Assembly: GCF_021458635.1 (NCBI RefSeq)
Contig: NZ_JAIRDQ010000004.1
Location: forward strand, 1-64,000
Origin: Bradyrhizobium monzae
GTDB lineage: Bacteria > Pseudomonadota > Alphaproteobacteria > Rhizobiales > Xanthobacteraceae
DNA: 64,000 bases
Reading direction: 5' to 3'
The position numbers were made by a program, and so were the translations under genes. This document shows positions 43,966 through 52,203 of this stretch, piece after piece. Below the pieces are notes generated by a model. That model was not told the origin of the DNA, ran no database searches, and saw only the letters and a list, made by a program, of their open reading frames with translations. Every line of letters begins with the position of its first letter. Positions within the stretch are counted from its first letter, which is position 1.

Positions 43966-43983
43966 AAACCGACCGGACGGTTT
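43966..43983. promoter_or_regulatory. TetR-type operator palindrome
   Basis: AAACCGACCGGACGGTTT has arms AAACCG and CGGTTT and a near-symmetric centre; with one mismatch pair it equals the AAACCGnCCGGnCGGTTT form common for TetR-family operators. It sits in the AT-rich part of the region upstream of the DUF3313-DUF2147 pair and just downstream of a TetR gene. Confidence 0.55.
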
Positions 43984-44067
43984 GTAAAGTGCGAAAACGG
44001 CGAGCTGACCCATTTGGCCGCAGGCGCGGCCTTAGGCGGCGATCAGCAGGAATTCGCTAACGATGAA

Positions 44068-44700
44068 TCAGGCGCGCTTGCGCGGGCTTGCAGCCTTCGC
44101 CGCCGATGGACCAACCTTCGCGCCACGCGATCCCGGCTTTTCCAGCGCCCGCCACTGGCTGTCGTCGAGCAGGCGCACGAACAGACGCTCGCGCTCCGCC
44201 TTGGCCAGCGGCGACATGCCGAACAGCTCGCCGAGCAGGAGGCCACGTGCCGCAGCCCAGCGCAGCATAGCGAGATCCGGATCCTTGGCCTCGGCCTTGA
44301 TCGCCGCGATCGTCTTCTCGTCGCTCGCGCGCGGCATCGCCATCAGGTCCGGATTCTCGACCATCGCGGCCAGCAGCGCGAGCGCTGCCGAATTCGGCGT
44401 ATTGGTAGCCTCCCGCACCGTCGCGATCTCGGTGGCGAGCTCCGGGTTTTCGGACTCCGCGCGTGCCTTCGCGCGATAAGGCGTCGAGAACTGCTCGAAA
44501 TGCGCCATCTGCCGCTCGAGCAGCGCCTTCAGCACCGCCTCCTTGGTGCGGAACTGGTGCATCACGCCGCCCTTGCTCAGGCCGCTCTCGCGCGCGATCG
44601 CATCAAGCGTCAACCGGCCGGGTCCGTCACGCGCGATGATGGCGAACGCGGCATCGAGCGCAGCATTGCGGGATCGTTCGGAGCGTGTGGCGTTGTCCAT
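44068..44700 (-). CDS. TetR/AcrR family transcriptional regulator
   Basis: A 210-residue repressor. The N-terminal helix-turn-helix (about 8-55) reads ALDAAFAIIARDGPGRLTLD, then ESGLSKGGVMHQF; the C-terminal ligand domain is the TetR_C type with an Arg/Lys tail. The ATG at 44700 starts the protein; the open frame extends upstream antisense to the transport operon and is not coding. It is divergent from the peptide ABC operon at 44917 and carries a palindrome in its leader, so autoregulation and control of the transporter are likely. The ligand is unknown. Confidence 0.9.
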   Translation of the reverse strand: MDNATRSERSRNAALDAAFAIIARDGPGRLTLDAIARESGLSKGGVMHQFRTKEAVLKALLERQMAHFEQFSTPYRAKARAESENPELATEIATVREATNTPNSAALALLAAMVENPDLMAMPRASDEKTIAAIKAEAKDPDLAMLRWAAARGLLLGELFGMSPLAKAERERLFVRLLDDSQWRALEKPGSRGAKVGPSAAKAASPRKRA

Positions 44701-44706
44701 GGCCGA

Positions 44707-44723
44707 CTTGTCTCCGTGACAAG
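44707..44723. promoter_or_regulatory. Palindrome in the TetR leader
   Basis: CTTGTC-TCCGT-GACAAG, a perfect 6-base inverted repeat with a 5-base spacer, lies six bases before the TetR start in the region shared with the divergent ABC operon. The size and place fit an autoregulatory TetR operator. Its sequence differs from the AAACCG palindrome at 43966, so the two cannot both be assigned to this protein without tests. Confidence 0.45.
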
Positions 44724-44916
44724 ACAATGAATCAAGTGAAAACAGGACGCGCTGTACATTTTTTGTGCGAACACTGTCGAGACTTTCATCTTGCGGCGCG
44801 GAATGAGACTGTGTGAGCCTCGATGGTGGATGGGGACTGGGATGGGGCAGCCGTCGCTTTGCGCGCGAGGACGTTGCAGAGCGGTGACGGCTGGTCTCGC
44901 TTGAGAAAGATACGAG

Positions 44917-46467
44917 ATGTCGAAACGAGTGTTGCTTGGTCTCCTCCTGGCTTGCGGCCTCACGGCCTCGGCACTGGCGCAAGAGCCAAAGACGGGGGGT
45001 GTCATCAATGCAGTGATCCAGCCCGAGCCGCCCGGCCTGATGCTTGCGATGATCCAGAACGGTCCGACCCAGATGGTGTCGGGCAACATCTTCGAAGGCC
45101 TGCTGCGCTATAGCCCCAAGCTCGAGCCGCTTCCGGAACTCGCCGAGAGCTGGAGCGTCAGCGAAGACGCCAAGACCTACACCTTCAAGCTCAGAAAGGG
45201 CGTCACCTGGCATGACGGCAAGCCCTTCACCGCGGCCGACGTGCTGTTCTCGGTCGAGATGCTGAAGCAGACGCACGCGCGCGCCCGCAACAACCTCGCC
45301 CAAGTCGACAAGGTCGAGGCGCCCGACGATTACACCGTTGTCTTCACGCTGAAGCAGCCATTCGGCCCGTTCCTCGGCATCTTCGAGGTCGGCTCGATGC
45401 CGATGGTGCCAAAACATCTCTATGACGGCACCGACTGGAAGACCAATCCCTACAACAACGCGCCGGTTGGCACCGGCCCCTTCATGTTCAAGGAATGGCA
45501 GAAGGGCTCGTTCATTCGGCTGGTCAAGAACCCGAATTATTACGAGAAGGGCAAGCCCTATATCGACGAGATCTACTGGCAGATCATCCCCGACGCCGCC
45601 GCGCGTTCGGTGGCCTACGAGACCGGCAAGGTCGACGTGCTGCCCGGCGGCTCGGTCGAGAATTTCGACGTGCCGCGGCTGTCCAAGCTGAAGGACACTT
45701 GTGTCACCGGTGCGGGCTGGGAATTCTTCTCGCCGCTGGCCTGGCTGTGGCTGAACAACCGCCAGGGGCCGCTGGCCGACAAGCGCGTGCGTCAGGCGAT
45801 CATGTACGCAATCGACCGCGATTTCGCCAAGGACGTGATCTGGAACGGGCTCGGCAAGGTCGCGACCGGTCCCTCGGCCTCGACCATCAAGTACTACACC
45901 GACGACGTGCCGAAATACGCCTACGACCCTGCCAAGGCCAAGGCGCTGCTGAAGGAGGCCGGCTACAAGGGCGAGAAGATCCGCCTGCTGCCGCTCGCCT
46001 ATGGCGAGACCTGGCAGCGCTGGGGTGAAGCCGTGAAGCAGAACCTCATGGACGTCGGCATGAACATCGAGACGATCTCGACCGACGTTGCCGGCGGCAA
46101 CCAGAAGATCGGCGACTGGGATTACGACATCGCCTTCACCTATCTCTACCAGTACGGCGATCCCGCGCTCGGTGTCGGCCGCAACTACGTCTCCAGCGCG
46201 ATCGCCAAGGGACAGGTGTTCAACAATGTCGAGGGCTACTCCAACCCCGAGATCGACAAGCTGTTCGCCGACGGCGCGGTCGCAACGCCCGACTCCAAGC
46301 GCAAGGAAATCTACGCGAAGGCGCAGAAGATCCTGGTCGAGGACGTGCCGGTGGCCTGGATGCTCGAGCTGCAATTCCCGACCATCACCCGCTGCAAGGT
46401 CAAGAACCTGATCACCACCGGCATCGGGGTCAATGACGGCTTCAAGGATGCATGGCTCGACAAGTGA
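44917..46467 (+). CDS. ABC transporter substrate-binding protein, family 5
   Basis: A 516-residue periplasmic binding protein with signal peptide at about 1-21 (MSKRVLLGLLLACGLTASALA) and an SBP_bac_5 core (TYTFKLRKGVTWHDGKPFTA, YAIDRDFAKDVI). It is first gene of a four-gene peptide-type importer operon and is only distantly similar to the two binding proteins near 12-16 kb. It is followed by a GC-rich hairpin pair before the permease gene. Ligand unknown. Confidence 0.92.
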   Translation: MSKRVLLGLLLACGLTASALAQEPKTGGVINAVIQPEPPGLMLAMIQNGPTQMVSGNIFEGLLRYSPKLEPLPELAESWSVSEDAKTYTFKLRKGVTWHDGKPFTAADVLFSVEMLKQTHARARNNLAQVDKVEAPDDYTVVFTLKQPFGPFLGIFEVGSMPMVPKHLYDGTDWKTNPYNNAPVGTGPFMFKEWQKGSFIRLVKNPNYYEKGKPYIDEIYWQIIPDAAARSVAYETGKVDVLPGGSVENFDVPRLSKLKDTCVTGAGWEFFSPLAWLWLNNRQGPLADKRVRQAIMYAIDRDFAKDVIWNGLGKVATGPSASTIKYYTDDVPKYAYDPAKAKALLKEAGYKGEKIRLLPLAYGETWQRWGEAVKQNLMDVGMNIETISTDVAGGNQKIGDWDYDIAFTYLYQYGDPALGVGRNYVSSAIAKGQVFNNVEGYSNPEIDKLFADGAVATPDSKRKEIYAKAQKILVEDVPVAWMLELQFPTITRCKVKNLITTGIGVNDGFKDAWLDK

Positions 46468-46492
46468 GTGCAGGCGCCCCGAACTCCACTTA

Positions 46493-46616
46493 CCTCTCCC
46501 GCTTGCGGGAGAGGTCGCTACGTGCGAAGCGCGTAGCGGGTGAGGGCTCTCTCCTCTTGGCGTCCTCTTTGCGGAAATACCCTCTCCCCTGCCCTCTCCC
46601 GCAAGCGGGAGAGGGA
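46493..46616. repeat. Paired GC-rich hairpin element between binding-protein and permease genes
   Basis: Left hairpin CCTCTCCCGC-TT-GCGGGAGAGG and right hairpin CCCTCTCCCGC-AA-GCGGGAGAGGG flank a middle with further inverted matches; the two hairpins also pair with each other. It lies 26 bases after the binding-protein stop and about 50 before the permease start, the same relative place as the element at 12676 in the other peptide operon. Confidence 0.82.
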
Positions 46617-46665
46617 GCGCATCGTGATTGTCGCTGCGTTCAACCTGATCTGATCGCCTCCTAAG

Positions 46666-47637
46666 ATGCTCTCCTTCGTCGCTCAGCGTGTCGTGAAGGG
46701 CGTGATCGTCCTGCTTGCGATCATCGTTCTCAATTTCTTCCTGATCCGGCTTGCGCCCGGCGACCCCGCTGTCGTGATGGCGGGCGAGGCCGGAGCGAGC
46801 GACCAGGTCTTCGTTAAGCAGCTCCGGGAGAAATTCGGGCTCGACAAGCCGCTGCCCGAACAGCTCTTCATCTATGTCAAGGGCATCGCGACGCTCGACC
46901 TCGGCTTCTCCTTCCGCCAGCAGGCGCCGGTGTCGAAATTGATCCTCGAACGGCTGCCGGCAACGCTGTTGTTGACACTGACCGCCTTCGCGATCTCGCT
47001 CGCACTCGGGGTTCTGTTCGGCACCTTCGCCGCCCGCTTCGCCGGAACCTTCCTCGACACCGCCATCACCATCTTCGCGTTGATCTTCTACGCCATGCCG
47101 ATCTTCTGGGTGGCGCTGATGGGAATCCTGCTGTTCTCGGTCACGGTCGACTGGCTGCCGAGCTTCGGTTACGAGACGGTCGGCGCCAACCTCACCGGCC
47201 TTGCCCATGTGGTCGACGTCGCAAGGCACCTGATCATGCCGGCGATGACGCTCGGCCTGTTCTTCATGGCGACCTACACCCGCATGACGCGTGCCTCGAT
47301 GCTGGAGGTGAAGCGGCTCGACTTCGTCAAGACCGCGCGCGCCAAGGGCCTGTCCGACGCGGTGATCCAGCGCCGCCATGTGCTGCGCAACGCGCTGTTG
47401 CCCGTCGTGACGCTCGCCGGCGTGCATGCGGGCACGCTGATCGGCGGCGCCGTCATCACCGAGACCGTGTTCGCCTGGCCCGGCATCGGGCGGCTGATGT
47501 ACGACGCGCTGCTGCAGCGCGACTACAACCTGCTGCTCGGCGTCTTCGTGACCTGCTCGGTCATGGTGCTGATCTTCAACCTCATTACAGACCTCGTCTA
47601 TCGCCTGGTCGACCCACGCATCGAATTCGCCGCATGA
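46666..47637 (+). CDS. Peptide-type ABC transporter permease (DppB-like)
   Basis: A 323-residue permease with the DppB opening (MLSFVAQRVVKGVIVLLAIIV), FFLIRLAPGDPAVVMAG, and an EAA loop at DFVKTARAKGLSDAVIQRRH. Six membrane segments are visible. Its stop overlaps the next permease start by four bases. Confidence 0.92.
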   Translation: MLSFVAQRVVKGVIVLLAIIVLNFFLIRLAPGDPAVVMAGEAGASDQVFVKQLREKFGLDKPLPEQLFIYVKGIATLDLGFSFRQQAPVSKLILERLPATLLLTLTAFAISLALGVLFGTFAARFAGTFLDTAITIFALIFYAMPIFWVALMGILLFSVTVDWLPSFGYETVGANLTGLAHVVDVARHLIMPAMTLGLFFMATYTRMTRASMLEVKRLDFVKTARAKGLSDAVIQRRHVLRNALLPVVTLAGVHAGTLIGGAVITETVFAWPGIGRLMYDALLQRDYNLLLGVFVTCSVMVLIFNLITDLVYRLVDPRIEFAA

Positions 47638-48473
47638 AACAGTTCTGGACATCGATGCTGAAGAGCCCGAGCGGCGTCGCCGGGCTCGTCATCCTTCTGC
47701 TTGCCGTCTCGGTTGCGGTGTTCGGGCCGTTGCTGTTCCCGAACTCGCCCTGGCGCATGGTGCAGCGGCCGTTCCTGCCGCCCTTCACGCTCTCGACCGT
47801 GCCGCTCGGCACCGACGCGCTCGGCCGCGACGTGTTCGCCGGCATGATCTTTGGCGCACGCGTGTCCCTGCTGGTCGGTCTCGTCTCGACGCTGGTCGCG
47901 CTGGTCGTCGGCGTTCCCATCGGCGCCATGGCCGGCTATTTCGGCGGCAAGGTCGACGACGCGCTGATGCGCTTCACCGAATTCTTCCAGACCATTCCAA
48001 GCTTCGCGCTCGCGATCGTGCTGGTCGCGATCCTGCAGCCGTCGATCTACTCGATCGTGGCCTCGATCGCCGTGGTGAGCTGGCCGCCGGTCGCGCGCCT
48101 CGTCCGCGGCGAGGTGCTGTCGCTGCGCACGCGCGAATATGTCCAGGCCGCCGTCGTCACCGGACAGAGCAACACCTGGATCATCCTGCGCGAGATCCTG
48201 CCCAACGCGCTGTCGCCGGTGATCGTGCTGGCCTCGCTGATGGTGGCGACCGCAATCCTCCTGGAATCCTCGCTGTCCTTCCTTGGGCTGGGCGATCCCA
48301 ACCTGATCTCCTGGGGCTACATGGTCGGCGCCGGGCGCACCGTGATCCGGCAGGCCTGGTGGATCACGGTGTTTCCCGGCGTCGCGATCCTGATCTCGGT
48401 GCTCGGGCTCAACCTGATCGGCGAAGGCCTCAACGACGCGCTCAATCCGCGCCTGTCGCGGGAAGGACGCTGA
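47634..48473 (+). CDS. Peptide-type ABC transporter permease (DppC-like)
   Basis: A 279-residue permease with the OppC motif GTDALGRDVFAGMIFGARVS and EAA loop EYVQAAVVTGQSNTWIILRE, where the usual Glu-Ala-Ala is VQAA. Its stop codon overlaps the ATG of the following ATPase gene by one base. Confidence 0.92.
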   Translation: MKQFWTSMLKSPSGVAGLVILLLAVSVAVFGPLLFPNSPWRMVQRPFLPPFTLSTVPLGTDALGRDVFAGMIFGARVSLLVGLVSTLVALVVGVPIGAMAGYFGGKVDDALMRFTEFFQTIPSFALAIVLVAILQPSIYSIVASIAVVSWPPVARLVRGEVLSLRTREYVQAAVVTGQSNTWIILREILPNALSPVIVLASLMVATAILLESSLSFLGLGDPNLISWGYMVGAGRTVIRQAWWITVFPGVAILISVLGLNLIGEGLNDALNPRLSREGR

Positions 48474-50095
48474 TGATGACCGCCCCGCCCGCCGTCTCCA
48501 TCAGGAACTTGCGGATCGCGCTGCCCAAGGGAGCCGAGCGTCCGTTCGCCGTCGACGGCGTGTCGCTCGATTTGCGGCCCGGCAAGATCGTCTGCGTCGT
48601 CGGCGAATCCGGCTCCGGCAAGTCGATGTGCGCCCATGCGCTGATGGGTCTCCTGCCGGATACGGTGAGCGTCACCTCGGGCGAGATCCACTTCGAGGGC
48701 CGCGACCTGCTCAAGCTCGATGATGACGGCTGGCGCGATTTGCGCGGCCGCCGCTTCGCGATGATCTTCCAGGAGCCGATGACCGCGCTCAATCCGTTGA
48801 TGCGGATCGGCGACCAGATGGCGGAGATGTTCGAGGCCCACGGCCTGCTCTCGCCAAGAGAGCGACGTGCAAAGGCCTTGTCGCTGGCGCGCGAAGTCGG
48901 CCTGCCCGACCCCGAGCGCATCGTGCGCGCCTATCCGCACCAGCTTTCGGGCGGTCAGCGCCAGCGCGCCATGATCGCGATGGCGCTCGCGCTCGAGCCC
49001 GGCGTGCTGGTCGCGGACGAACCGACCACCGCGCTCGACGTCACCACGCAGGCGCAGATCCTGAAATTGATCCGCAACCTCCAGCGCAATCGCAACATGG
49101 CGGTGATGTTCATCACCCATGATTTTGGCGTCGTCGCCGACATCGCCGACCAGGTCGTGGTGCTCCGGCACGGCAAAGTCGTCGAGGAAGGCCCTGCCGC
49201 GACCGTCTTCAACGAACCACAGCACGATTACACCAAGGCGCTGCTTGCGGCCGTGCCGTCGATGCACCCGCCCGCCCGCGCCGCCCTCGACGATCAGGCC
49301 AGAGCCGTCGAGGTGATCGGGCTGGACAAGACCTACGTCACATCGGGCGGCTGGTTTCGCGAGGACCGTCGCGTCGAGGCCGCGCGCGCGGTGAACTTCA
49401 ATATCCTCAAAGGAGAGACGCTCGGCCTCGTCGGCGAGTCCGGCTCCGGCAAATCGTCGGTGGCGCGACTCGTCATGCGGCTGATCGAGGCCGATCGCGG
49501 TACGGTGCGGATCGGCGACACCGATCTCACGCAGCTTTCCGGCAAGGCGCTGCGCGCCGAACGCCATCGCATCCAGATGATTTTTCAGGATCCGTTCGCC
49601 TCGCTCAATCCGCGCCGCAAGATCGGCCACATCATTGCCGACGGCCCGATCGCGGCCGGCACTGATCCGAAGGTCGCATTCGCCCGCGCCCGCGATCTCC
49701 TCAAGATGGTCGGCTTGGACGCCGGCGCACTCGAGCGCTATCCGCATGAATTCTCCGGCGGCCAACGCCAGCGCATCGGCATTGCGCGCGCGCTCGCGCT
49801 CGAGCCCGAAATCATCGTCGCCGATGAAGCCGTCTCCGCGCTCGACGTCTCCGTGCAGGCGCAGGTGCTGCGGCTGCTCGAAGACCTCAAGGCGCGCCTC
49901 GGCCTCTCGATGCTGTTCATCACCCACGATCTGCGCGTGGCCGCCCAGATCTGCGACCGCATCGCGGTGATGCAGCGTGGCGCCATCGTCGAGCTGAAGT
50001 CGACCGCGCAGCTCTTCGCCGCACCGGAACATCCCTATACGCGCGAGTTGCTCGCGGCCGTGCCGGGACAGAAGGAACGTGCGCCGGCGGCGTGA
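48473..50095 (+). CDS. Fused dual ATPase of the peptide-type ABC transporter (DppD-DppF-like)
   Basis: A 540-residue protein with two complete ATPase domains in one chain. Domain 1 (about 5-270) has Walker [14 protein letters not shown] and signature LSGGQRQRAMIAMAL; domain 2 (about 285-535) has [14 protein letters not shown] and FSGGQRQRIGIARAL. Each has its own Walker B ([22 protein letters not shown]). The fused layout contrasts with the separate ATPases of the importer at 7-15 kb. Two ATG codons in a row, at 48473 and 48476, could both serve. Confidence 0.92.
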   Translation: MMTAPPAVSIRNLRIALPKGAERPFAVDGVSLDLRPGKIVCVVGESGSGKSMCAHALMGLLPDTVSVTSGEIHFEGRDLLKLDDDGWRDLRGRRFAMIFQEPMTALNPLMRIGDQMAEMFEAHGLLSPRERRAKALSLAREVGLPDPERIVRAYPHQLSGGQRQRAMIAMALALEPGVLVADEPTTALDVTTQAQILKLIRNLQRNRNMAVMFITHDFGVVADIADQVVVLRHGKVVEEGPAATVFNEPQHDYTKALLAAVPSMHPPARAALDDQARAVEVIGLDKTYVTSGGWFREDRRVEAARAVNFNILKGETLGLVGESGSGKSSVARLVMRLIEADRGTVRIGDTDLTQLSGKALRAERHRIQMIFQDPFASLNPRRKIGHIIADGPIAAGTDPKVAFARARDLLKMVGLDAGALERYPHEFSGGQRQRIGIARALALEPEIIVADEAVSALDVSVQAQVLRLLEDLKARLGLSMLFITHDLRVAAQICDRIAVMQRGAIVELKSTAQLFAAPEHPYTRELLAAVPGQKERAPAA

Positions 50096-50113
50096 GGCGA
50101 CCGATCGCGGTTG

Positions 50114-50386
50114 CTACTTGGCCGGCGGGTTGGTGTTGTTCCAGGTCGGGACCGAGTTTGTCACACCGACCGATGGCCGGTTGTAGGATCCGATCGATGG
50201 AGCCGTAACGGTCCCGACGGTCTGTCCCGAACTTCCATAAGTCGTGCTGCCTTGCGTTGCTGGCGCCCCGGAACGTCCGCTCGTGTTCGGTGTGCCCGCC
50301 GCGGACGTCTGCGCGCTTGCAGCGAATGGCGCTGCCACCAATCCGAGTGCAATGACGGCGGCAATGCAGGTTCTTATTCTTTTCAT
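50114..50386 (-). CDS. Small secreted protein A with YGSSGQTVGTVTAPSIG motif
   Basis: A 90-residue protein with a signal peptide (about 1-25, MKRIRTCIAAVIALGLVAAP, cleavage near ASA-QT). The mature part is low in charge and rich in Gly, Ser, Thr, Asn. Residues from YGSSGQTVGTVTAPSIGSYN through PSVGVTNSVPTWNNTNP are nearly identical to protein B at 51178-51465. GAAGGA lies before the ATG. No domain known to me fits. It may bind the cell surface or act as a structural peptide. Confidence 0.75.
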   Translation of the reverse strand: MKRIRTCIAAVIALGLVAAPFAASAQTSAAGTPNTSGRSGAPATQGSTTYGSSGQTVGTVTAPSIGSYNRPSVGVTNSVPTWNNTNPPAK

Positions 50387-50712
50387 GGCTGATCCTTCCT
50401 GGGTCGGTCCCTCAGCCGCCTCGGCCGTTCACTCCTCGAACCGCTCGTGCACTGAGCAACCTTAAAAACGCCACGCGCGCCAAAATGTGCCGCAACACCA
50501 TCCCATTGCGGCGCTCAACACTTCGCGAAGCGAGGTTGCAAAGGTCGGCCCATCGCTTCGGTATGCCGATCCGCCCCGGGGAACAGGCCAGTCACGGGCT
50601 TTTTATCCCTCGTGACCGCCCGCACAGCTGCAAAGCTGAAGCCGGCACACCATATCCGGATTGAATGATTGCCATCATCTGATGGTGGATTTGCCGATCT
50701 TTGGAGGCCGAC
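50387..50712. other. Intergenic region of two divergent small genes
   Basis: A 326-base stretch upstream of both secreted protein A (minus strand) and the 57-residue protein (plus strand). A TCACGGG / CCCTCGTGA imperfect inverted repeat around CTTTTTAT lies near 50592-50616. No further gene or operator is clear. Confidence 0.4.
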
Positions 50713-50886
50713 ATGGGCCAGATTATTCAGTTTGTTTCGAAATCCGAGCGCGAGCGCATTCGCCTGATTCAGGAGGCCCGCGCGATCTACGACAGCATTT
50801 TCCCGCCGGCCGATCCGGCCAGCGAGCAGCAGGACACGGCGACGATCAGCCGTGCGGCTGGCAGCGATGTGGGGAATCTGGCGTGA
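50713..50886 (+). CDS. Small hypothetical protein (57 residues)
   Basis: MGQIIQFVSKSERERIRLIQ opens a short, highly charged helical protein; the C-terminal half is Asp/Ala/Ser-rich. GGAGG lies six bases before the ATG, a strong ribosome-binding site. It overlaps the start of the next gene by four bases (GTGA), which supports it as a real, coupled gene. No known domain. Confidence 0.65.
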   Translation: MGQIIQFVSKSERERIRLIQEARAIYDSIFPPADPASEQQDTATISRAAGSDVGNLA

Positions 50887-51092
50887 TCAAGATCATCGCA
50901 GTGCTCTGCAGTCTCTCGACTCCCGGAAATTGCCACGAGCAGATCGTCACGACGTCGGACTTCGCCGAGGTCTCGATGCAGTCCTGCATGATGGGCGCGC
51001 CGCAGCTTGCCGAATGGATGAACCAGCATCCGGCCGAGCGGCTGGCGGCATGGCGCTGCGTGATCGGCCAGCAGGGCCGCCGGGGCGCGTGA
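50883..51092 (+). CDS. Small hypothetical protein with conserved Cys (69 residues)
   Basis: A GTG-started 69-residue protein (VIKIIAVLCSLSTPGNCHEQ) with a hydrophobic start, Cys residues at 9, 17, 39 and 62, and ...QLAEWMNQHPAERLAAWRCVIG, a helix ending in Cys. The hydrophobic N-terminus may be a weak signal segment. It overlaps the previous gene by four bases, so both are made from one message. It looks like a family seen across Bradyrhizobium, function unknown. Confidence 0.65.
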   Translation: MIKIIAVLCSLSTPGNCHEQIVTTSDFAEVSMQSCMMGAPQLAEWMNQHPAERLAAWRCVIGQQGRRGA

Positions 51093-51177
51093 GGCCACCA
51101 GCGACACAACGACGACCTGCCTCGTGTTTCCGATCGGCGGCGCGGAAGCCTGACGCGCAGCGCAGCGGCGCTTGATC

Positions 51178-51465
51178 TCACTTGGGATTGGTATTGCTCC
51201 AAGTCGGAACCGAATTGGTCACGCCGACCGACGGCCAATTATATGTTCCGATCGACGGCGCCGTGACCGTGCCGACCGTCTGTCCTGATGACCCGTAAGT
51301 CGGCCTCGGCGAGGTCGCGGTCACGCCGGAGCTTCCATAGGCTGGAGCCATCACGTCGGTCGTGTAATGCCGGCCGGATCTGTGCTTCTTCGCTTCAGCT
51401 GCAAAAGGAGCGGAAAGCAGGGCAATCGTGATGAGTGCGGCAATGGCAGGTTTGATGCTTGTCAT
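51178..51465 (-). CDS. Small secreted protein B with YGSSGQTVGTVTAPSIG motif
   Basis: A 95-residue paralogue of protein A. Signal peptide about 1-23 (MTSIKPAIAALITIALLSAP), then a Lys/Arg/His-rich stretch (KKHRSGRHYTTD) missing in A, and a C-terminal half with the shared YGSSGQTVGTVTAPSIGTYN and PSVGVTNSVPTWSNTNPK. YGSSG occurs twice, hinting at an internal repeat. The ATG at 51465 follows GAAGGGA; the longer frame from 51825 has no coding signs. The upstream 45 bases also resemble those of gene A. Confidence 0.72.
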   Translation of the reverse strand: MTSIKPAIAALITIALLSAPFAAEAKKHRSGRHYTTDVMAPAYGSSGVTATSPRPTYGSSGQTVGTVTAPSIGTYNWPSVGVTNSVPTWSNTNPK

Positions 51466-51661
51466 GGCAGGTCCCTTCGTCGCTGCGGTCCCACAGTGCA
51501 TCTGTTCATTCATCGAAAAATGTCCATAGGCTCCCGGCCATAACAGGTTGCGCGCGAAGGTGCCCCGGCGACACGTCCTCGCGAGCGCGATCTCCGCCTT
51601 CGGATGGACCCGAATCAGCGCTACTGCATTGCTTTCACTGCCTTCCGTGGACGCAGACAGC

Positions 51662-51982
51662 ATGACCGGCCCCGAACTGAAGCAACTCCGCGCCGACCTC
51701 TCCGACGCCATCGCGCGCAAGCTCACCGCGGCCGACATGGCGAAACTCTGTGCCCTGCCGGAGAAGGGCGGTGCCGACACGATCCGGCGCTGGGAGGTGA
51801 GCGGGCCGACGCTGGCCGCGACCAAGGTGCTGCGCGTGCTCGCGATGGCGAGCGAGCGCTACCCGATCCTGGAAAAGTTCGACGTCTTCGATCGCCACGA
51901 CGTGCGCGTGGAGGACCGGCCAGCGAAGCGCACGGCCTTCCGTGCGCAGATGCGCAACGAGGTGTTGCGGCGTCTTGGTTAA
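51662..51982 (+). CDS. Small helical DNA-binding-like protein
   Basis: A 106-residue, charged protein starting MTGPELKQLRADLSDAIARK. The first 55 residues (ELKQLRADLSDAIARKLTAA and PEKGGADTIRRWEVSGPTLA) look like an XRE/MerR-type helix-turn-helix as found in small putative regulators that recognise DNA with the RRWE helix. The ending VRVEDRPAKRTAFRAQMRNE is basic. No partner gene is visible. Assignment is tentative. Confidence 0.6.
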   Translation: MTGPELKQLRADLSDAIARKLTAADMAKLCALPEKGGADTIRRWEVSGPTLAATKVLRVLAMASERYPILEKFDVFDRHDVRVEDRPAKRTAFRAQMRNEVLRRLG

Positions 51983-52068
51983 CGAGAGGCGCGCGCAGGT
52001 TACCGCAACGCGCGAGTTAAGCCTTCCTTCAGCACTTCTTAAGCCGACATTAAGCACGAAAATCATTT

Positions 52069-52095
52069 GGCGCCCAATAAGTTAGGTTGGGCGCC
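52069..52095. promoter_or_regulatory. Inverted repeat upstream of the porin gene
   Basis: GGCGCCCAA (52069-52077) and TTGGGCGCC (52087-52095) pair perfectly over nine bases around a 9-base spacer, 109 bases before the porin ATG. It could be an operator, or the transcript end of the preceding small gene; no T-run follows. Confidence 0.45.
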
Positions 52096-52203
52096 GCTGT
52101 GCCACGGATGTGACAGCATTTTCGTCAAAAGCGAGCTATCTGCAAAACCAACGCGGCGCGGACAGCGCGCCTGCCGGGGACCTTAGTGTTGGAGTTCGAG
52201 ACT

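Noticed and set aside
43822-44013. A 63-codon minus-strand frame over the TetR palindrome
   Set aside because: It covers the strong hairpin and the operator and has no recognisable feature; more likely regulatory DNA.
46493-46616. GC-rich hairpin pair as a simple terminator
   Set aside because: No T-run follows and the downstream permease genes need the same operon promoter, so a full stop of transcription here is unlikely.
44068-47652. A 1194-codon open frame on the minus strand
   Set aside because: Only its last 210 codons (TetR) are coding. The rest is antisense to the binding-protein and permease genes, whose products have clear family motifs; the open frame follows from high GC at third positions.
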